A stretch of 33,178 bases of DNA from an uncultured Bacilli bacterium (GTDB lineage: Bacteria; Bacillota_I; Bacilli_A; RF39; UBA660): the NCBI GenBank assembly GCA_934162285.1, contig CAKPHY010000019.1, positions 1 through 33,178 on the forward strand. Direction: 5' to 3'. Of the stretch, positions 13,388-21,054 are shown piece by piece. The notes beneath the pieces were generated by a model. That model was given only the letters and a program-made list of their open reading frames with translations, did not search any database and was not told the origin of the DNA. The position numbers and the translations under genes were made by a program. Every line of letters begins with the position of its first letter. Position 1 is the stretch's first letter.

Positions 13388-13511
13388 ACCCCTTGACTCA
13401 ATAGTTTTTCTAAAGATTTAGCATTTAATTTCTTTACCTTTTTATTACCTATAACATAAATGCTATTTATCACGCTTTGTTAAACTTATATATTTATTTT
13501 TAACTTCACGA

Positions 13512-14444
13512 TTAATATTTATAAAATCCCTCTTTACTTTCTTTACCCAATTTTCCTTCATCTATATATTCTTTAAGCATTTTAGCAATAGCTTTAAAAT
13601 TATAAGGTGCTAATATTCGTGGAATTTTTACATACATTTTAACAATTTCATAAGCTGTTTTTAACCCGATTTTATCTAAAATTTGAAATGGCCCTTCCTT
13701 AGCTCCTGTTCCAATTACCCAAGCTTTATCAATACTTTCAATATCAGAAATACCATTTACATATAAATCCAGAGCCGAAAAAAGAAAAGGAATAAGCATA
13801 GAATTTAAAAGATAACCTGATTTTTCTTTTTGAATAGGTAAAGCTATCATATTTATTTCCTTAGCAAATTCTAAGACTTTATTAAAAGATTTATTATCAG
13901 TTTCTTCGTGACGCATAACTTCAACAATGTTATTTTTCCAAATAGAATTAGCAAAATGAAGGGCTAAAAACTTGTTTGGTCTTAATAAATATTTAGCAAG
14001 TTTACTTGGTAAAATAGTAGACGAATTTGTTACTAAAATCGTTTTACTAGGAATAAATGGAGCCATTGTTTGATATAATTCTTTTTTGGCTTCAAAGTTT
14101 TCACTCATAGATTCAATTATTAAATCAGCTGTTTTTGAAGATTTTTTTAAATCAAGTTCAAAATTAATACTGTTATATGCTTGTTCTACTTGATTTAAAC
14201 ATTTTTCCTTATTAAATTTTTTATATTCACTTATACCTAAACACCAAGTATCATTGCTTTTATTTTTGGCCATCGTATTGATATCTTTAATATATGTCTT
14301 TTTTAATTCTTTTATTTTAATTTTGGATCTAGCTATGCTCTCTTCACTTCTTAACCAAATAGTTACTTGAAATCCAGAATAAGCTGCTTGAAACGCTATT
14401 TGGGATCCAAGAACACCGCCACCAATTATTGTTATATTCTTCAT
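13512..14444 (-). CDS. 3-hydroxyacyl-CoA dehydrogenase
   Basis: A 310-aa NAD-dependent L-3-hydroxyacyl-CoA dehydrogenase (HbdA/PaaH type), which oxidises 3-hydroxyacyl-CoA to 3-ketoacyl-CoA or the reverse in butyrate-type pathways. The N-terminal Rossmann motif is IIGGGVLGSQIA, with the catalytic Ser in TNSST, the His in LHFANSIWKN, the Glu in IVEV, and the Asn in LLNSML. The family's usual HFFNP is here HFANS, an unusual change near the active site. The C-terminal domain contains the substrate-binding helices. GTAGGAG precedes ATG 14444; a TATAAT lies further upstream. No beta-oxidation partner genes are adjacent. Confidence 0.85.
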   Translation of the reverse strand: MKNITIIGGGVLGSQIAFQAAYSGFQVTIWLRSEESIARSKIKIKELKKTYIKDINTMAKNKSNDTWCLGISEYKKFNKEKCLNQVEQAYNSINFELDLKKSSKTADLIIESMSENFEAKKELYQTMAPFIPSKTILVTNSSTILPSKLAKYLLRPNKFLALHFANSIWKNNIVEVMRHEETDNKSFNKVLEFAKEINMIALPIQKEKSGYLLNSMLIPFLFSALDLYVNGISDIESIDKAWVIGTGAKEGPFQILDKIGLKTAYEIVKMYVKIPRILAPYNFKAIAKMLKEYIDEGKLGKESKEGFYKY

Positions 14445-14601
14445 ATTATCATTCTCCTACTTTATTCTTTATTTTATATTATAACACGAATACCTTAACT
14501 TAGTAAAATTACTTATAAATTAATAGCTTTAAATAAACATTAAGTCAAGTGCAATTTATAATATCAGAAAATATGCTATTATTAAATCGTAGGAGGGTAA
14601 T

Positions 14602-14814
14602 ATGGAAGAAAAAGAAAGAATTGCAAGCGAAATTGCTCTTGCCATTACAAAAGAATTTATTTCTAACAGCACTAAAGGTGTTCAAGGATACCCAACAGAT
14701 TTTGTTAACCTTTCAGCAGCTGCAACTGAAGTATATTTAAATGCTAAAAATGCCATATTAGGTAAATTTAATGTTACTAAAAATGTTGAAGAAATGAATA
14801 AGGCTTATTTGTAA
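14602..14814 (+). CDS. Unrecognised 70-aa protein
   Basis: A 70-aa helical protein (MEEKERIASEIALAITKEF...). It has a very good ribosome binding site (AGGAGGG, 14591-14597), an extended -10-like TGCTATTAT upstream and a strong terminator after it, so it is a real single-gene unit. An overlapping 63-codon frame beginning at 14549 is a shadow. Function unknown. Confidence 0.75.
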   Translation: MEEKERIASEIALAITKEFISNSTKGVQGYPTDFVNLSAAATEVYLNAKNAILGKFNVTKNVEEMNKAYL

Positions 14815-14824
14815 TATTAAAATA

Positions 14825-14858
14825 AAATCTTATTTCTAATAAAGAAATAAGATTTTTT
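14825..14858 (+). terminator. Terminator of the 70-aa gene
   Basis: Perfect 12-bp stem AAATCTTATTTC (14825-14836) / GAAATAAGATTT (14844-14855) with a T tail. Confidence 0.9.
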
Positions 14859-14862
14859 GGTA

Positions 14863-14890
14863 AAAAAGACTTTCAAGTTAAAGTCTTTTT
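14863..14890 (-). terminator. Terminator of the NTP pyrophosphatase gene
   Basis: AAAAAGACTTT (14863-14873) pairs with AAAGTCTTTTT (14880-14890), overlapping the stop of the 14889-15216 gene; the minus-strand arm ends in T5. Confidence 0.8.
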
Positions 14891-15216
14891 ATTTTGCAAT
14901 AACTTTTTCTAAAAAGATTTTATCTTTAAAAGCTCCACGTTCCTTAGCTTTCTTTGATGCTAAAGCAACAACTTCATCCAAATTAGAATCTTCTAAAGTA
15001 GCAAGAGCACTTATTACTTCTAACATGTCAGCTAATTCTAATAGTCTTTCCTGCCCTGATGATTCTAAAACTTCTTCTAGTTCTTCAGATAACTTTTTTT
15101 TCTAATGCTTCTTGATATTCTGTATCATTTAAAATACGTATTATAGGTGTCTCACCTTTTTTAGATATTATATCAGGAATATTATCACGAACTAATTTTT
15201 GGTATACTCTTTCCAT
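14889..15216 (-). pseudogene. MazG-like NTP pyrophosphatase with a one-base frameshift
   Basis: The minus strand from ATG 15216 (AAAGGAG upstream) reads MERVYQKLVRDNIPDII..., a typical start of the small all-alpha nucleoside triphosphate pyrophosphohydrolases related to phosphoribosyl-ATP pyrophosphatase. These hydrolyse NTPs to NMP and PPi, cleaning damaged nucleotides. After EYQEALEKK the frame meets a stop. Removing one A from the A8 run (15094-15101) continues as LSEELEEVLES...ELADMLEVISAL...RGAF to TAA 14891-14889, with the EExxE and ExxD metal motifs intact. The full protein would be 108 aa. The span is one base longer than a whole number of codons. Either a pseudogene, an assembly error, or a slippage-rescued gene. 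Confidence 0.75.
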
Positions 15217-15218
15217 AT

Positions 15219-15548
15219 TTACTCCTTTCCTAAAGTTATACTATCATATGATCCTAAGTCAAAAGCTTTAATACCTAAAGATGTTAATTTTTCATAAGCA
15301 AGTGCACTTCTTCTACCACTTTTGCAATAAACAATAATTGTTTTAGTTTTATCAAAAGTAGTGCTTTCTAAGTCATCTAATGGAATATTTATAGCATTTA
15401 CCACATGTCCACTAGCAAATTCTTCTTTGGTTCTTACATCTACTATAATATAATTATTTTCTTTTATTATAGTATCAAGTTCCGAAACTTCTTTTTGACT
15501 ACACCCGCATAACGCTAAAAAAATCATAAATATTATTAGCTTTTTCAC
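15219..15548 (-). CDS. Rhodanese-domain lipoprotein
   Basis: A 109-aa lipoprotein with a single rhodanese domain. GTG 15548 follows AGGTGATAAA and starts a signal peptide KKLIIFMIFLALCGC ending in a lipobox, so the mature protein begins at Cys and is anchored to the outer membrane face. The rhodanese domain shows IIVDVRTKEEFASGHV, INIPLDDLE, the catalytic loop VYCKSGRRS (CxxGxR) and a final AFDLGS. Such proteins transfer sulfane sulfur or bind thiol-linked groups. A TATAAT (15569-15564) lies immediately upstream. It follows the HipA-like gene and is followed by the NTP pyrophosphatase gene. Confidence 0.85.
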   Translation of the reverse strand: MKKLIIFMIFLALCGCSQKEVSELDTIIKENNYIIVDVRTKEEFASGHVVNAINIPLDDLESTTFDKTKTIIVYCKSGRRSALAYEKLTSLGIKAFDLGSYDSITLGKE

Positions 15549-15563
15549 TTTATCACCTTTATT

Positions 15564-15571
15564 ATTATAAC
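15564..15571 (-). promoter_or_regulatory. Extended -10 promoter of the rhodanese gene
   Basis: The minus strand reads TGTTATAAT, five bases before the AAAGGTGAT ribosome binding site, implying a leader of only about ten bases. Confidence 0.5.
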
Positions 15572-15589
15572 AAAATAACAAAGATTTTT

Positions 15590-16456
15590 CTACTTTATTA
15601 ATTTATTACTTTTAACAAGATTTTTTATACAATCTACACTATCTATATAATATTTAGTATAATCCAAAGGAATAACAAATTGGTTCTCATCTTTTATTTC
15701 TTCGATAATTACAGGAATGTTTAATTGCATAGCTTTTTCGAATAGTTCTTGCCATTCAAGATCTTTTTGAATTGTTTCAATACAAACAAAACTATTAAGA
15801 TCAATAGATCCCAGCCAATTATGATAACACAAGGGATTGCTTTGAATAAAAGAATCCTCATAATCAAAAAGAGGTGCTAATCTAATTCCTGTACTATTAA
15901 TTTTAAAAAGGAAATTGCCTTCATGGCGATCATTTTCACTGCACATAAAATCTCTTACAAACATTTTCTTTATATCTAATAACAAAGCTTTATATTCTTG
16001 ATCATTTTTACATATTTTTCTAATAATTTCGACTACACTTAAATCTTCTTTTTCTTCTAAATGTAATTCATGAGCTCTTTTATACTGAAAGCCCGATTGA
16101 CAAAAACTTTTAGAAGCTAAACCTATCTCGGAATTTCCTTGATAATTAAACTTAGCCAAACGATAATGAATAGTTTCAAGATCAAAATATTCTGATACTT
16201 TTTCACCCAATAGTTCATTAATTAACATCATTGAAACTTGATACCCTTTGTAAAAATACCATTCATTGTCAACTTTAAACCAATGATCTAAAAAATATTC
16301 ATATGGTGGTTTAAAGATAAATTTTTTAGGAACATTTGTTTCTTTACTAACTATATTAATTGCCTTTTTTATCTTAAAAATATTTTCATCAAAACGAATT
16401 ATTTTACTTCCATCAATTTCTAATAATTTTTCTGTATTAAATAAATATTTTTCCAT
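15590..16456 (-). CDS. HipA/CtkA-like kinase, copy 1
   Basis: A 288-aa protein paralogous to 18530-19396. Kinase signatures of the HipA superfamily are visible: RDFMCSENDRHEGNFLF (catalytic Asp about 176, metal-binding Asn) and RLAPLFDYEDSF, the DFG-equivalent Asp. A conserved N-terminal region contains PPYEYFLDHWFK, LLGEKVSEYF and HYRLAKFN. HipA kinases phosphorylate glutamyl-tRNA synthetase or other protein targets. At 288 aa it lacks room for the full HipA N-terminal domain and resembles the shorter stand-alone CtkA type. No HipB antitoxin is adjacent. ATG 16456 follows AAAGGTGATGTA; the frame continues to 16528 without a better start. Promoter TTGCAT-17-TATAAT. Confidence 0.7.
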   Translation of the reverse strand: MEKYLFNTEKLLEIDGSKIIRFDENIFKIKKAINIVSKETNVPKKFIFKPPYEYFLDHWFKVDNEWYFYKGYQVSMMLINELLGEKVSEYFDLETIHYRLAKFNYQGNSEIGLASKSFCQSGFQYKRAHELHLEEKEDLSVVEIIRKICKNDQEYKALLLDIKKMFVRDFMCSENDRHEGNFLFKINSTGIRLAPLFDYEDSFIQSNPLCYHNWLGSIDLNSFVCIETIQKDLEWQELFEKAMQLNIPVIIEEIKDENQFVIPLDYTKYYIDSVDCIKNLVKSNKLIK

Positions 16457-16475
16457 TACATCACCTTTTTTTGTT

Positions 16476-16504
16476 ATTATAAACTTTAAAGCCTTGATAT
16501 GCAA
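16476..16504 (-). promoter_or_regulatory. Promoter of the HipA-like gene copy 1
   Basis: On the minus strand TTGCAT, exactly 17 bases, then TATAAT (16481-16476), followed after about 9 bases by AAAGGTGAT. Confidence 0.55.
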
Positions 16505-16587
16505 GAAAAAAGTAGATTGAAACAACATACTAGTTTTATAAACTATAAATAATTTATTATTTAATACTTTATTATAAAGTTATTCAA

Positions 16588-16619
16588 ACAAAAAAGGACT
16601 AATTTAAAAATTAATCCTT
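16588..16619 (-). terminator. Terminator of the GntR-ABC operon
   Basis: AAGGACTAATT (16594-16604) pairs with AATTAATCCTT (16609-16619) with one wobble pair; the minus-strand tail is T6. It overlaps the stop of the permease gene. Confidence 0.85.
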
Positions 16620-17406
16620 ACATAACATTAACACCTTTTTTAAGTTCTTTAACACTAATAAAGTTTAACATCGCGATTATTAATATATATACTAATATAG
16701 ATATTATAACGATAATTTTAATAGTATTAAAGTCAATAATACTTGATGTAAAAATATTCATGACATTTTTATTAAATAAGCCAGTAATAAATAAAGAAAG
16801 TAAAACAAATAATTGACTTAAAATATAAACTAAAAAACCAAATATTACAGAATACAATACTTTATTATTGCTTTTCTTATAACCAAATATAATTCCCAAT
16901 ATTCCTGATTCTAAACCTGCAAATATTTCTAAAGCTAAAATAAAAATAATAACAAATATAAATAAACTATTAGAAATATTTAAATTACTAGTAATATTGC
17001 TTAATAAACTATTTAAAAGATTAATATTATCTTTAGAATAATAAGCAATAAAAATTGCTATCAAAGAAACTAATAAGGTACAAGTTAAAGTTAAAAAATG
17101 TAAAATGAATTTTGATTCAAATAAAGTTTTTTTCGTTACTGGTAAAGTATGAATAAGATATGATTCATCACCATAAATAGTTTCTTTAAAGCGAATCCAA
17201 CTACGCATTAAAGTATTTATAATACTACTAGCTATCATTGAAAACATCGCACCAACACATATTTGACTAATTATTTTTATAATTAATGTTTGTTCTAAAC
17301 TGAAAAAGATTCTAGTTAAAATAGCAAAGAAAATAGCTAATAAATAAAAAATACTGATAAATTTAAACATATTTTTTAAATCATATTTTAAAAGTTTCTT
17401 TAGCAT
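16618..17406 (-). CDS. ABC transporter permease of the YtrA-type operon
   Basis: A 262-aa membrane protein with about six hydrophobic segments and no soluble domain, typical of ABC-2-like permeases that pair with a YtrB-type ATPase. Its ATG overlaps the stop of the ATPase gene by 7 bases. The transported substrate is unknown; in Bacilli such operons respond to cell-wall antibiotics or related stress. Last gene of the GntR-ATPase-permease operon, followed by a strong terminator. Confidence 0.8.
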   Translation of the reverse strand: MLKKLLKYDLKNMFKFISIFYLLAIFFAILTRIFFSLEQTLIIKIISQICVGAMFSMIASSIINTLMRSWIRFKETIYGDESYLIHTLPVTKKTLFESKFILHFLTLTCTLLVSLIAIFIAYYSKDNINLLNSLLSNITSNLNISNSLFIFVIIFILALEIFAGLESGILGIIFGYKKSNNKVLYSVIFGFLVYILSQLFVLLSLFITGLFNKNVMNIFTSSIIDFNTIKIIVIISILVYILIIAMLNFISVKELKKGVNVM

Positions 17407-18095
17407 TTAAACATCTCCCTAAAAATTTCATCAATACTCTTTTTTTCTTTATTTCTTAAATTATCAGCATCACTTTGAATAATTATTTTACCATTATCTA
17501 TAAATATTACTTCATCTAAAATTCTTTCAATATCGCTTATTAAATGAGTTGAAATAATAATACTTGCATCATCAGAAAAATTATTTAAAATCGTGTCTAA
17601 AATATAATCTCTAGTTGCTGGATCTACTCCACCTAATGGTTCATCTAAAATGTATAGTTTAGCTTTTCTTGACATTACTAAAACTAATTGAACTTTTTCT
17701 TGCATACCTTTGCTCATTTTGGATAATTTTTGATTAACATCTAATTTTAAATCTTGTAATAATTTTATAGCTTTAGCAGAATCAAAGTTATCATAAAAAT
17801 CTCTAAAATAGTTAATTACTTCTAAAACTGTCATGTTTTTATTTAAATATGTTCTTTCTGGTAAATAAGAAATAATTTTTTTGCTTTCAACTCCAATAGC
17901 TTTACCATTAACTTTAATGTTACCTTTATCTGGCACCAATAGGTCATTGATTAGTTTTATTAAAGTAGATTTACCAGTACCATTCTTACCCAAAAGGCCA
18001 ATGATTTTACCTTGTTTTACTTTTAAATTAATATCACATAAAACATTTTTAGAATCATAGCTTTTATATAAATGATTTATTTCTAACAAATCCAT
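17400..18095 (-). CDS. ABC transporter ATP-binding protein
   Basis: A 231-aa ABC ATPase. Walker A is GLLGKNGTGKST (about residues 33-44), the Q loop region has ISYLPERTYLNKNMTV, the signature is the variant KMSKGMQEKV, Walker B is LYILDEPLGGVDP, and the switch His is in IISTHLISDIE. This is the YtrB/YhcH-type ATPase that powers the adjacent permease. GAAAGGAATT precedes ATG 18095; it follows the GntR gene by 3 bp. Confidence 0.9.
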   Translation of the reverse strand: MDLLEINHLYKSYDSKNVLCDINLKVKQGKIIGLLGKNGTGKSTLIKLINDLLVPDKGNIKVNGKAIGVESKKIISYLPERTYLNKNMTVLEVINYFRDFYDNFDSAKAIKLLQDLKLDVNQKLSKMSKGMQEKVQLVLVMSRKAKLYILDEPLGGVDPATRDYILDTILNNFSDDASIIISTHLISDIERILDEVIFIDNGKIIIQSDADNLRNKEKKSIDEIFREMFKC

Positions 18096-18098
18096 ATT

Positions 18099-18455
18099 CT
18101 AATTCCTTTCTAAAAGATATTTAAGCACTTCATCTTGAGTAAAACCAATTTTATACATATTTTCAAAATATTTAGAAGTAATATCTCGAGCATATTCTTC
18201 TTTTAGCTTTGCTATTATTTTCTCGTCTTTAGTAACATATTTTCCATTAGTTCGTTCAGTATAAATAAGTTTTTGTTCTTCTAATTCAACTAAGGCCTTT
18301 TGCATTGTATTAGGGTTAACTTTAAACATATTAGCAAATTCACGAACTGATGGAAGCTTTTCGCCACTTTTAATTTGACCAGAAATAATATATGTTTTGA
18401 CATATTCTAATAATTGTAGATAAATTGGTATATTATTATCAAAATTCGTGTTCAT
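18099..18455 (-). CDS. GntR-family (YtrA subfamily) transcriptional regulator
   Basis: A 118-aa regulator. Residues about 1-70 form the winged helix domain (PIYLQLLEYVKTYIISGQIKSGEKLPSVREFA... NTMQKALVELEEQ). The short C-terminal helix pair, instead of an effector domain, marks the YtrA subfamily, which controls a downstream ABC transporter. GGAGG precedes ATG 18455. Two overlapping palindromes (18466-18498) cover the promoter region, so the protein most likely represses its own operon until released by a cell-envelope signal. Confidence 0.9.
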   Translation of the reverse strand: MNTNFDNNIPIYLQLLEYVKTYIISGQIKSGEKLPSVREFANMFKVNPNTMQKALVELEEQKLIYTERTNGKYVTKDEKIIAKLKEEYARDITSKYFENMYKIGFTQDEVLKYLLERN

Positions 18456-18465
18456 ATATCCTCCA

Positions 18466-18498
18466 TTGTATTACTTGATTAATACAATAATATTGTAT
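18466..18498 (-). promoter_or_regulatory. Double palindromic operator of the GntR operon
   Basis: TTGTATTA-N6-TAATACAA (18466-18487) overlaps the perfect palindrome ATACAATA-A-TATTGTAT (18482-18498). Three TACAA/TTGTA half-sites thus lie directly upstream of the regulator's ribosome binding site, where a YtrA-type repressor is expected to bind. Confidence 0.7.
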
Positions 18499-18521
18499 AT
18501 TTTTTGTTATTAAAAGTCAAT

Positions 18522-18545
18522 AAAAAAGATCAAAAGATCTTTTTT
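18522..18545 (-). terminator. Terminator of the HipA-like gene copy 2
   Basis: Perfect 10-bp stem AAAAAAGATC (18522-18531) / GATCTTTTTT (18536-18545), overlapping the stop of 18530-19396. Confidence 0.8.
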
Positions 18546-19396
18546 AAAATTAATTCTTTGGTTTTAAATATTTGTTGTTTATAATACTCTTTAAACTCGA
18601 TTGGAATATGAAAGTTGTTTTCTTCTTCAATAATTTCAAGGCTTTTTCCAATATTAAAATTCATAATTTTTTCTAATAACATTTGAAAATCTTGATCATA
18701 TTTTAAAAGATTACATGTATTTAAATTATTGATATCTAATGTTCCTAAAGGATTAAAATAATAATCAACATCACCAAAGAATGATCCTTCATAATCAAAT
18801 AAAGGTGCTAATCTTACACCATTTGCATTTATTTTAAATAAGAAATTACTTATATTGCGGTCTCTTTCCCTACTCATAAAATCTCTTATAAAAAGTTTTT
18901 TCAAATCTAAAAGAAGCCTTTTATATTCATCATTATTTTTACATAAGACTTTAATATTATCAAGCCAATCAAATTCATCAGAATGAGAAAAATTTAAATC
19001 AGTAATCCTTTTATATTCATTTGAAGGACTACAAAAATTAGCAGAAGCTATTCCGTACTTATTAAACATATTAAAATTAATTCGAGATAGTTGGTAATGA
19101 GCTGTTTCTAAAGCAAAATACTCAGATATTTTTTCGCCAACAAGTTCATTTAAAATATAAATGAGAGCGTCACTTTTAAAATAGTACCAAGTAGATCCTT
19201 TTTTAAACCAATTTTGTAAATGATTAAAAGGTGGATCATATATAAATTTAACAGGAACACCTGTTTCTTCACTGATTTTATATGCTTGAGCTAATGCTTC
19301 CGGATCACCATATAAATTAAATGGTTGAAAATCAAACATTTGATTACCATCTAGAGTCAATATTTTTGAATCATCTTGTAAATAATTTTTAAGCAT
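18530..19396 (-). CDS. HipA/CtkA-like kinase, copy 2
   Basis: A 288-aa paralogue of 15590-16456, the same length and colinear: PPFNHLQNWFKK, LVGEKISEYFALETAHYQL, GIASANFC, EYKRI, RDFMSRERDR...SNFLF, RLAPLFDYEGSF. The catalytic Asp (about 179) and metal-binding Asn remain, but the usual DRH triplet is DRN. ATP-dependent protein kinase activity of HipA type is likely but unproven; no antitoxin gene is adjacent. ATG 19396 follows AGAGGTGAAAAT, and a TATAAT (19422-19417) lies close upstream. It is divergent from the NHEJ operon, with about 100 bp between them. Confidence 0.7.
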   Translation of the reverse strand: MLKNYLQDDSKILTLDGNQMFDFQPFNLYGDPEALAQAYKISEETGVPVKFIYDPPFNHLQNWFKKGSTWYYFKSDALIYILNELVGEKISEYFALETAHYQLSRINFNMFNKYGIASANFCSPSNEYKRITDLNFSHSDEFDWLDNIKVLCKNNDEYKRLLLDLKKLFIRDFMSRERDRNISNFLFKINANGVRLAPLFDYEGSFFGDVDYYFNPLGTLDINNLNTCNLLKYDQDFQMLLEKIMNFNIGKSLEIIEEENNFHIPIEFKEYYKQQIFKTKELILKKIF

Positions 19397-19495
19397 ATTT
19401 TCACCTCTAACATGCTATTATACAAAAATTAAAAAAATAATCCAACATTACTAATAAAATATTTTTAAATTGAAATAATATTTATAGGTGATTTT

Positions 19496-20230
19496 ATGCA
19501 TAGTGCCATAACATTTGGTTTAGTAAATATTCCTATAGTTATGAAACCAGTTATTCAAAATAATGATACACAGTTTAATCAATTACATGAAAAGTGTAAG
19601 CAAAGAATTAGTTATATAAAATATTGCAAACATTGTAAAGTTGAGGTTAAAGAAAAAAACATTATAAAAGGCTATGAATATCAAAAAGATAATTATGTTT
19701 TTTTTGATAAAAATGAACTTTCAGCTTTAAAGCCTACTCAAACTAAAGAAATAGAAATTGTTGCTTTTGTTCCTTTAAAAGAAATTGATCCAACTTATTT
19801 TGAAAAAAGTTATATTTTAGAACCTCCTAATAAAAGTAAAGCATATAATTTGTTTGTTGAAGCATTAAAGCAAAGTAAATTGGTAGCTATTGCTAAAACA
19901 GTAATTACTTCTAAATTTTATTATTGTATCTTAAGATTTTTGAACCAAAAAATAATCATGACAACTCTTTATTTTGAAGAAGAAGTCAATATCAGTGAAA
20001 GCAAAAATGATGCCAAGGTAAATAGTAAAGAATTAGAATTAGCTTTAAAAATAATTGATGGTTTAAAAACACCATTTGAACCAGAAAAGTATAAAGATGA
20101 ATACCAAAATAATATTAAAAAAGCTATCGAGAATAAATTAAAAGGTAATAAAATAAAAGTTCCTAAAAGTAAAAGTAAAAAGCAAATTACCAATTTAATG
20201 GAAGCTTTAGAAAAAAGTTTAAAAAAATGA
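19496..20230 (+). CDS. ku: Bacterial Ku DNA end-binding protein
   Basis: A 244-aa Ku protein, the ring-forming dimer that binds double-strand break ends and recruits the NHEJ ligase. The N-terminus SAITFGLVNIPIVMKP matches the family hallmark (usually SFGLVNIPV). Next come LHEKCKQRISYIKYCKHCKVEV and GYEYQKDNYVFFDKNEL, then the core segment EKSYILEPPNKSKAYNLFVEAL. The C-terminus is short and lysine-rich (about 210-244), as in minimal bacterial Ku where this tail contacts the ligase. AGGTGATTTT precedes ATG 19496. First gene of the operon; its stop overlaps the ligase start by 4 bases. Confidence 0.93.
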   Translation: MHSAITFGLVNIPIVMKPVIQNNDTQFNQLHEKCKQRISYIKYCKHCKVEVKEKNIIKGYEYQKDNYVFFDKNELSALKPTQTKEIEIVAFVPLKEIDPTYFEKSYILEPPNKSKAYNLFVEALKQSKLVAIAKTVITSKFYYCILRFLNQKIIMTTLYFEEEVNISESKNDAKVNSKELELALKIIDGLKTPFEPEKYKDEYQNNIKKAIENKLKGNKIKVPKSKSKKQITNLMEALEKSLKK

Positions 20231-21054
20231 ATTTATTTAAAATGCGTAACTTTAAACCAATGGAATTATTAGAAATAAAAGAGCCTTTTAATTCTAAAGA
20301 TTACATTTATGAATTAAAATTTGATGGAATAAGAGCTTTAATGTTTGTAAATAAAAGTGAATGTTATTTGCAAAGTCGAAATCAAAACAATTTAACTAAT
20401 AAATTTTCTAATATTGTTTATAAAACAAAAACTGATGTTATTTTCGATGGAGAAATTATTGCTTTAAAAAATGGCAAGCCTTCTTTTGCAGCCTTAAAAG
20501 ATCATGAAGCTATTTTTATGGCATTTGACATTATATATGAAAATAAAGATTTAACTAATTTACCATTAATTAAAAGAAAGAAAATATTAAATAAATATGC
20601 TGATAATGATTTTTTTATAAAAGTTAAATTTGTTGAAGAAAAAGGCAAAGAATTATTTAAAAAAGTTCAAAAATTAAATCTTGAAGGAATTGTCATAAAA
20701 AATAAAAATGGCTTTTATCATATTAATGAAAGAACTGATGACTTTATTAAAGTTAAAAATATTCATGAAAATACATTTTATATTGGAGGATATATTAAAA
20801 ATAAGACAACTTATAGTCTTTTAATAGGTGAATTCATAAATGATAATTTTATTTATCTAGGAAAAGTTGTTGTTAATAAAAGTGATCAAATTATAACTAA
20901 AATCAAATCATTAAATAAAATTAAAAATCCTTTTATTAATTATAGTAATAATGGAATATTTATAAAACCTATTTTAAAGTGTAAAATTGCTTATTTAGAA
21001 AAAACTAATAGTAATAAATTAAGACATCCTATTTTTCGAGGTGAAACATGTTAG
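20227..21054 (+). CDS. ligD: Stand-alone NHEJ ATP-dependent DNA ligase
   Basis: A 275-aa ligase equal to the Lig domain of LigD; it seals nicks at joined ends using ATP. Visible nucleotidyltransferase motifs: I KFDGIRA (AMP-accepting Lys31), III DGE (74-76), IIIa FMAFD (about 97-101), IV EGIVIK (153-158), V FIKVK (Lys175, Lys177). The OB domain follows (about 185-275; YIGGYIKN, YLGKVVV). In most bacteria this domain is fused with polymerase and/or phosphoesterase domains; here it is a separate protein. It overlaps ku by ATGA and the next gene by 7 bases, so the three proteins should be made in coupled amounts. Confidence 0.9.
   Translation: MNLFKMRNFKPMELLEIKEPFNSKDYIYELKFDGIRALMFVNKSECYLQSRNQNNLTNKFSNIVYKTKTDVIFDGEIIALKNGKPSFAALKDHEAIFMAFDIIYENKDLTNLPLIKRKKILNKYADNDFFIKVKFVEEKGKELFKKVQKLNLEGIVIKNKNGFYHINERTDDFIKVKNIHENTFYIGGYIKNKTTYSLLIGEFINDNFIYLGKVVVNKSDQIITKIKSLNKIKNPFINYSNNGIFIKPILKCKIAYLEKTNSNKLRHPIFRGETC

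Noticed and set aside
14549..14740. 63-codon plus-strand ORF overlapping the 70-aa gene
   Set aside because: It has no ribosome binding site, an unlikely composition, and overlaps a gene with a perfect one.
14857..15105. Serine-rich plus-strand ORF of 82 codons
   Set aside because: It is antisense to the coherent MazG-like coding sequence and has no start signal.
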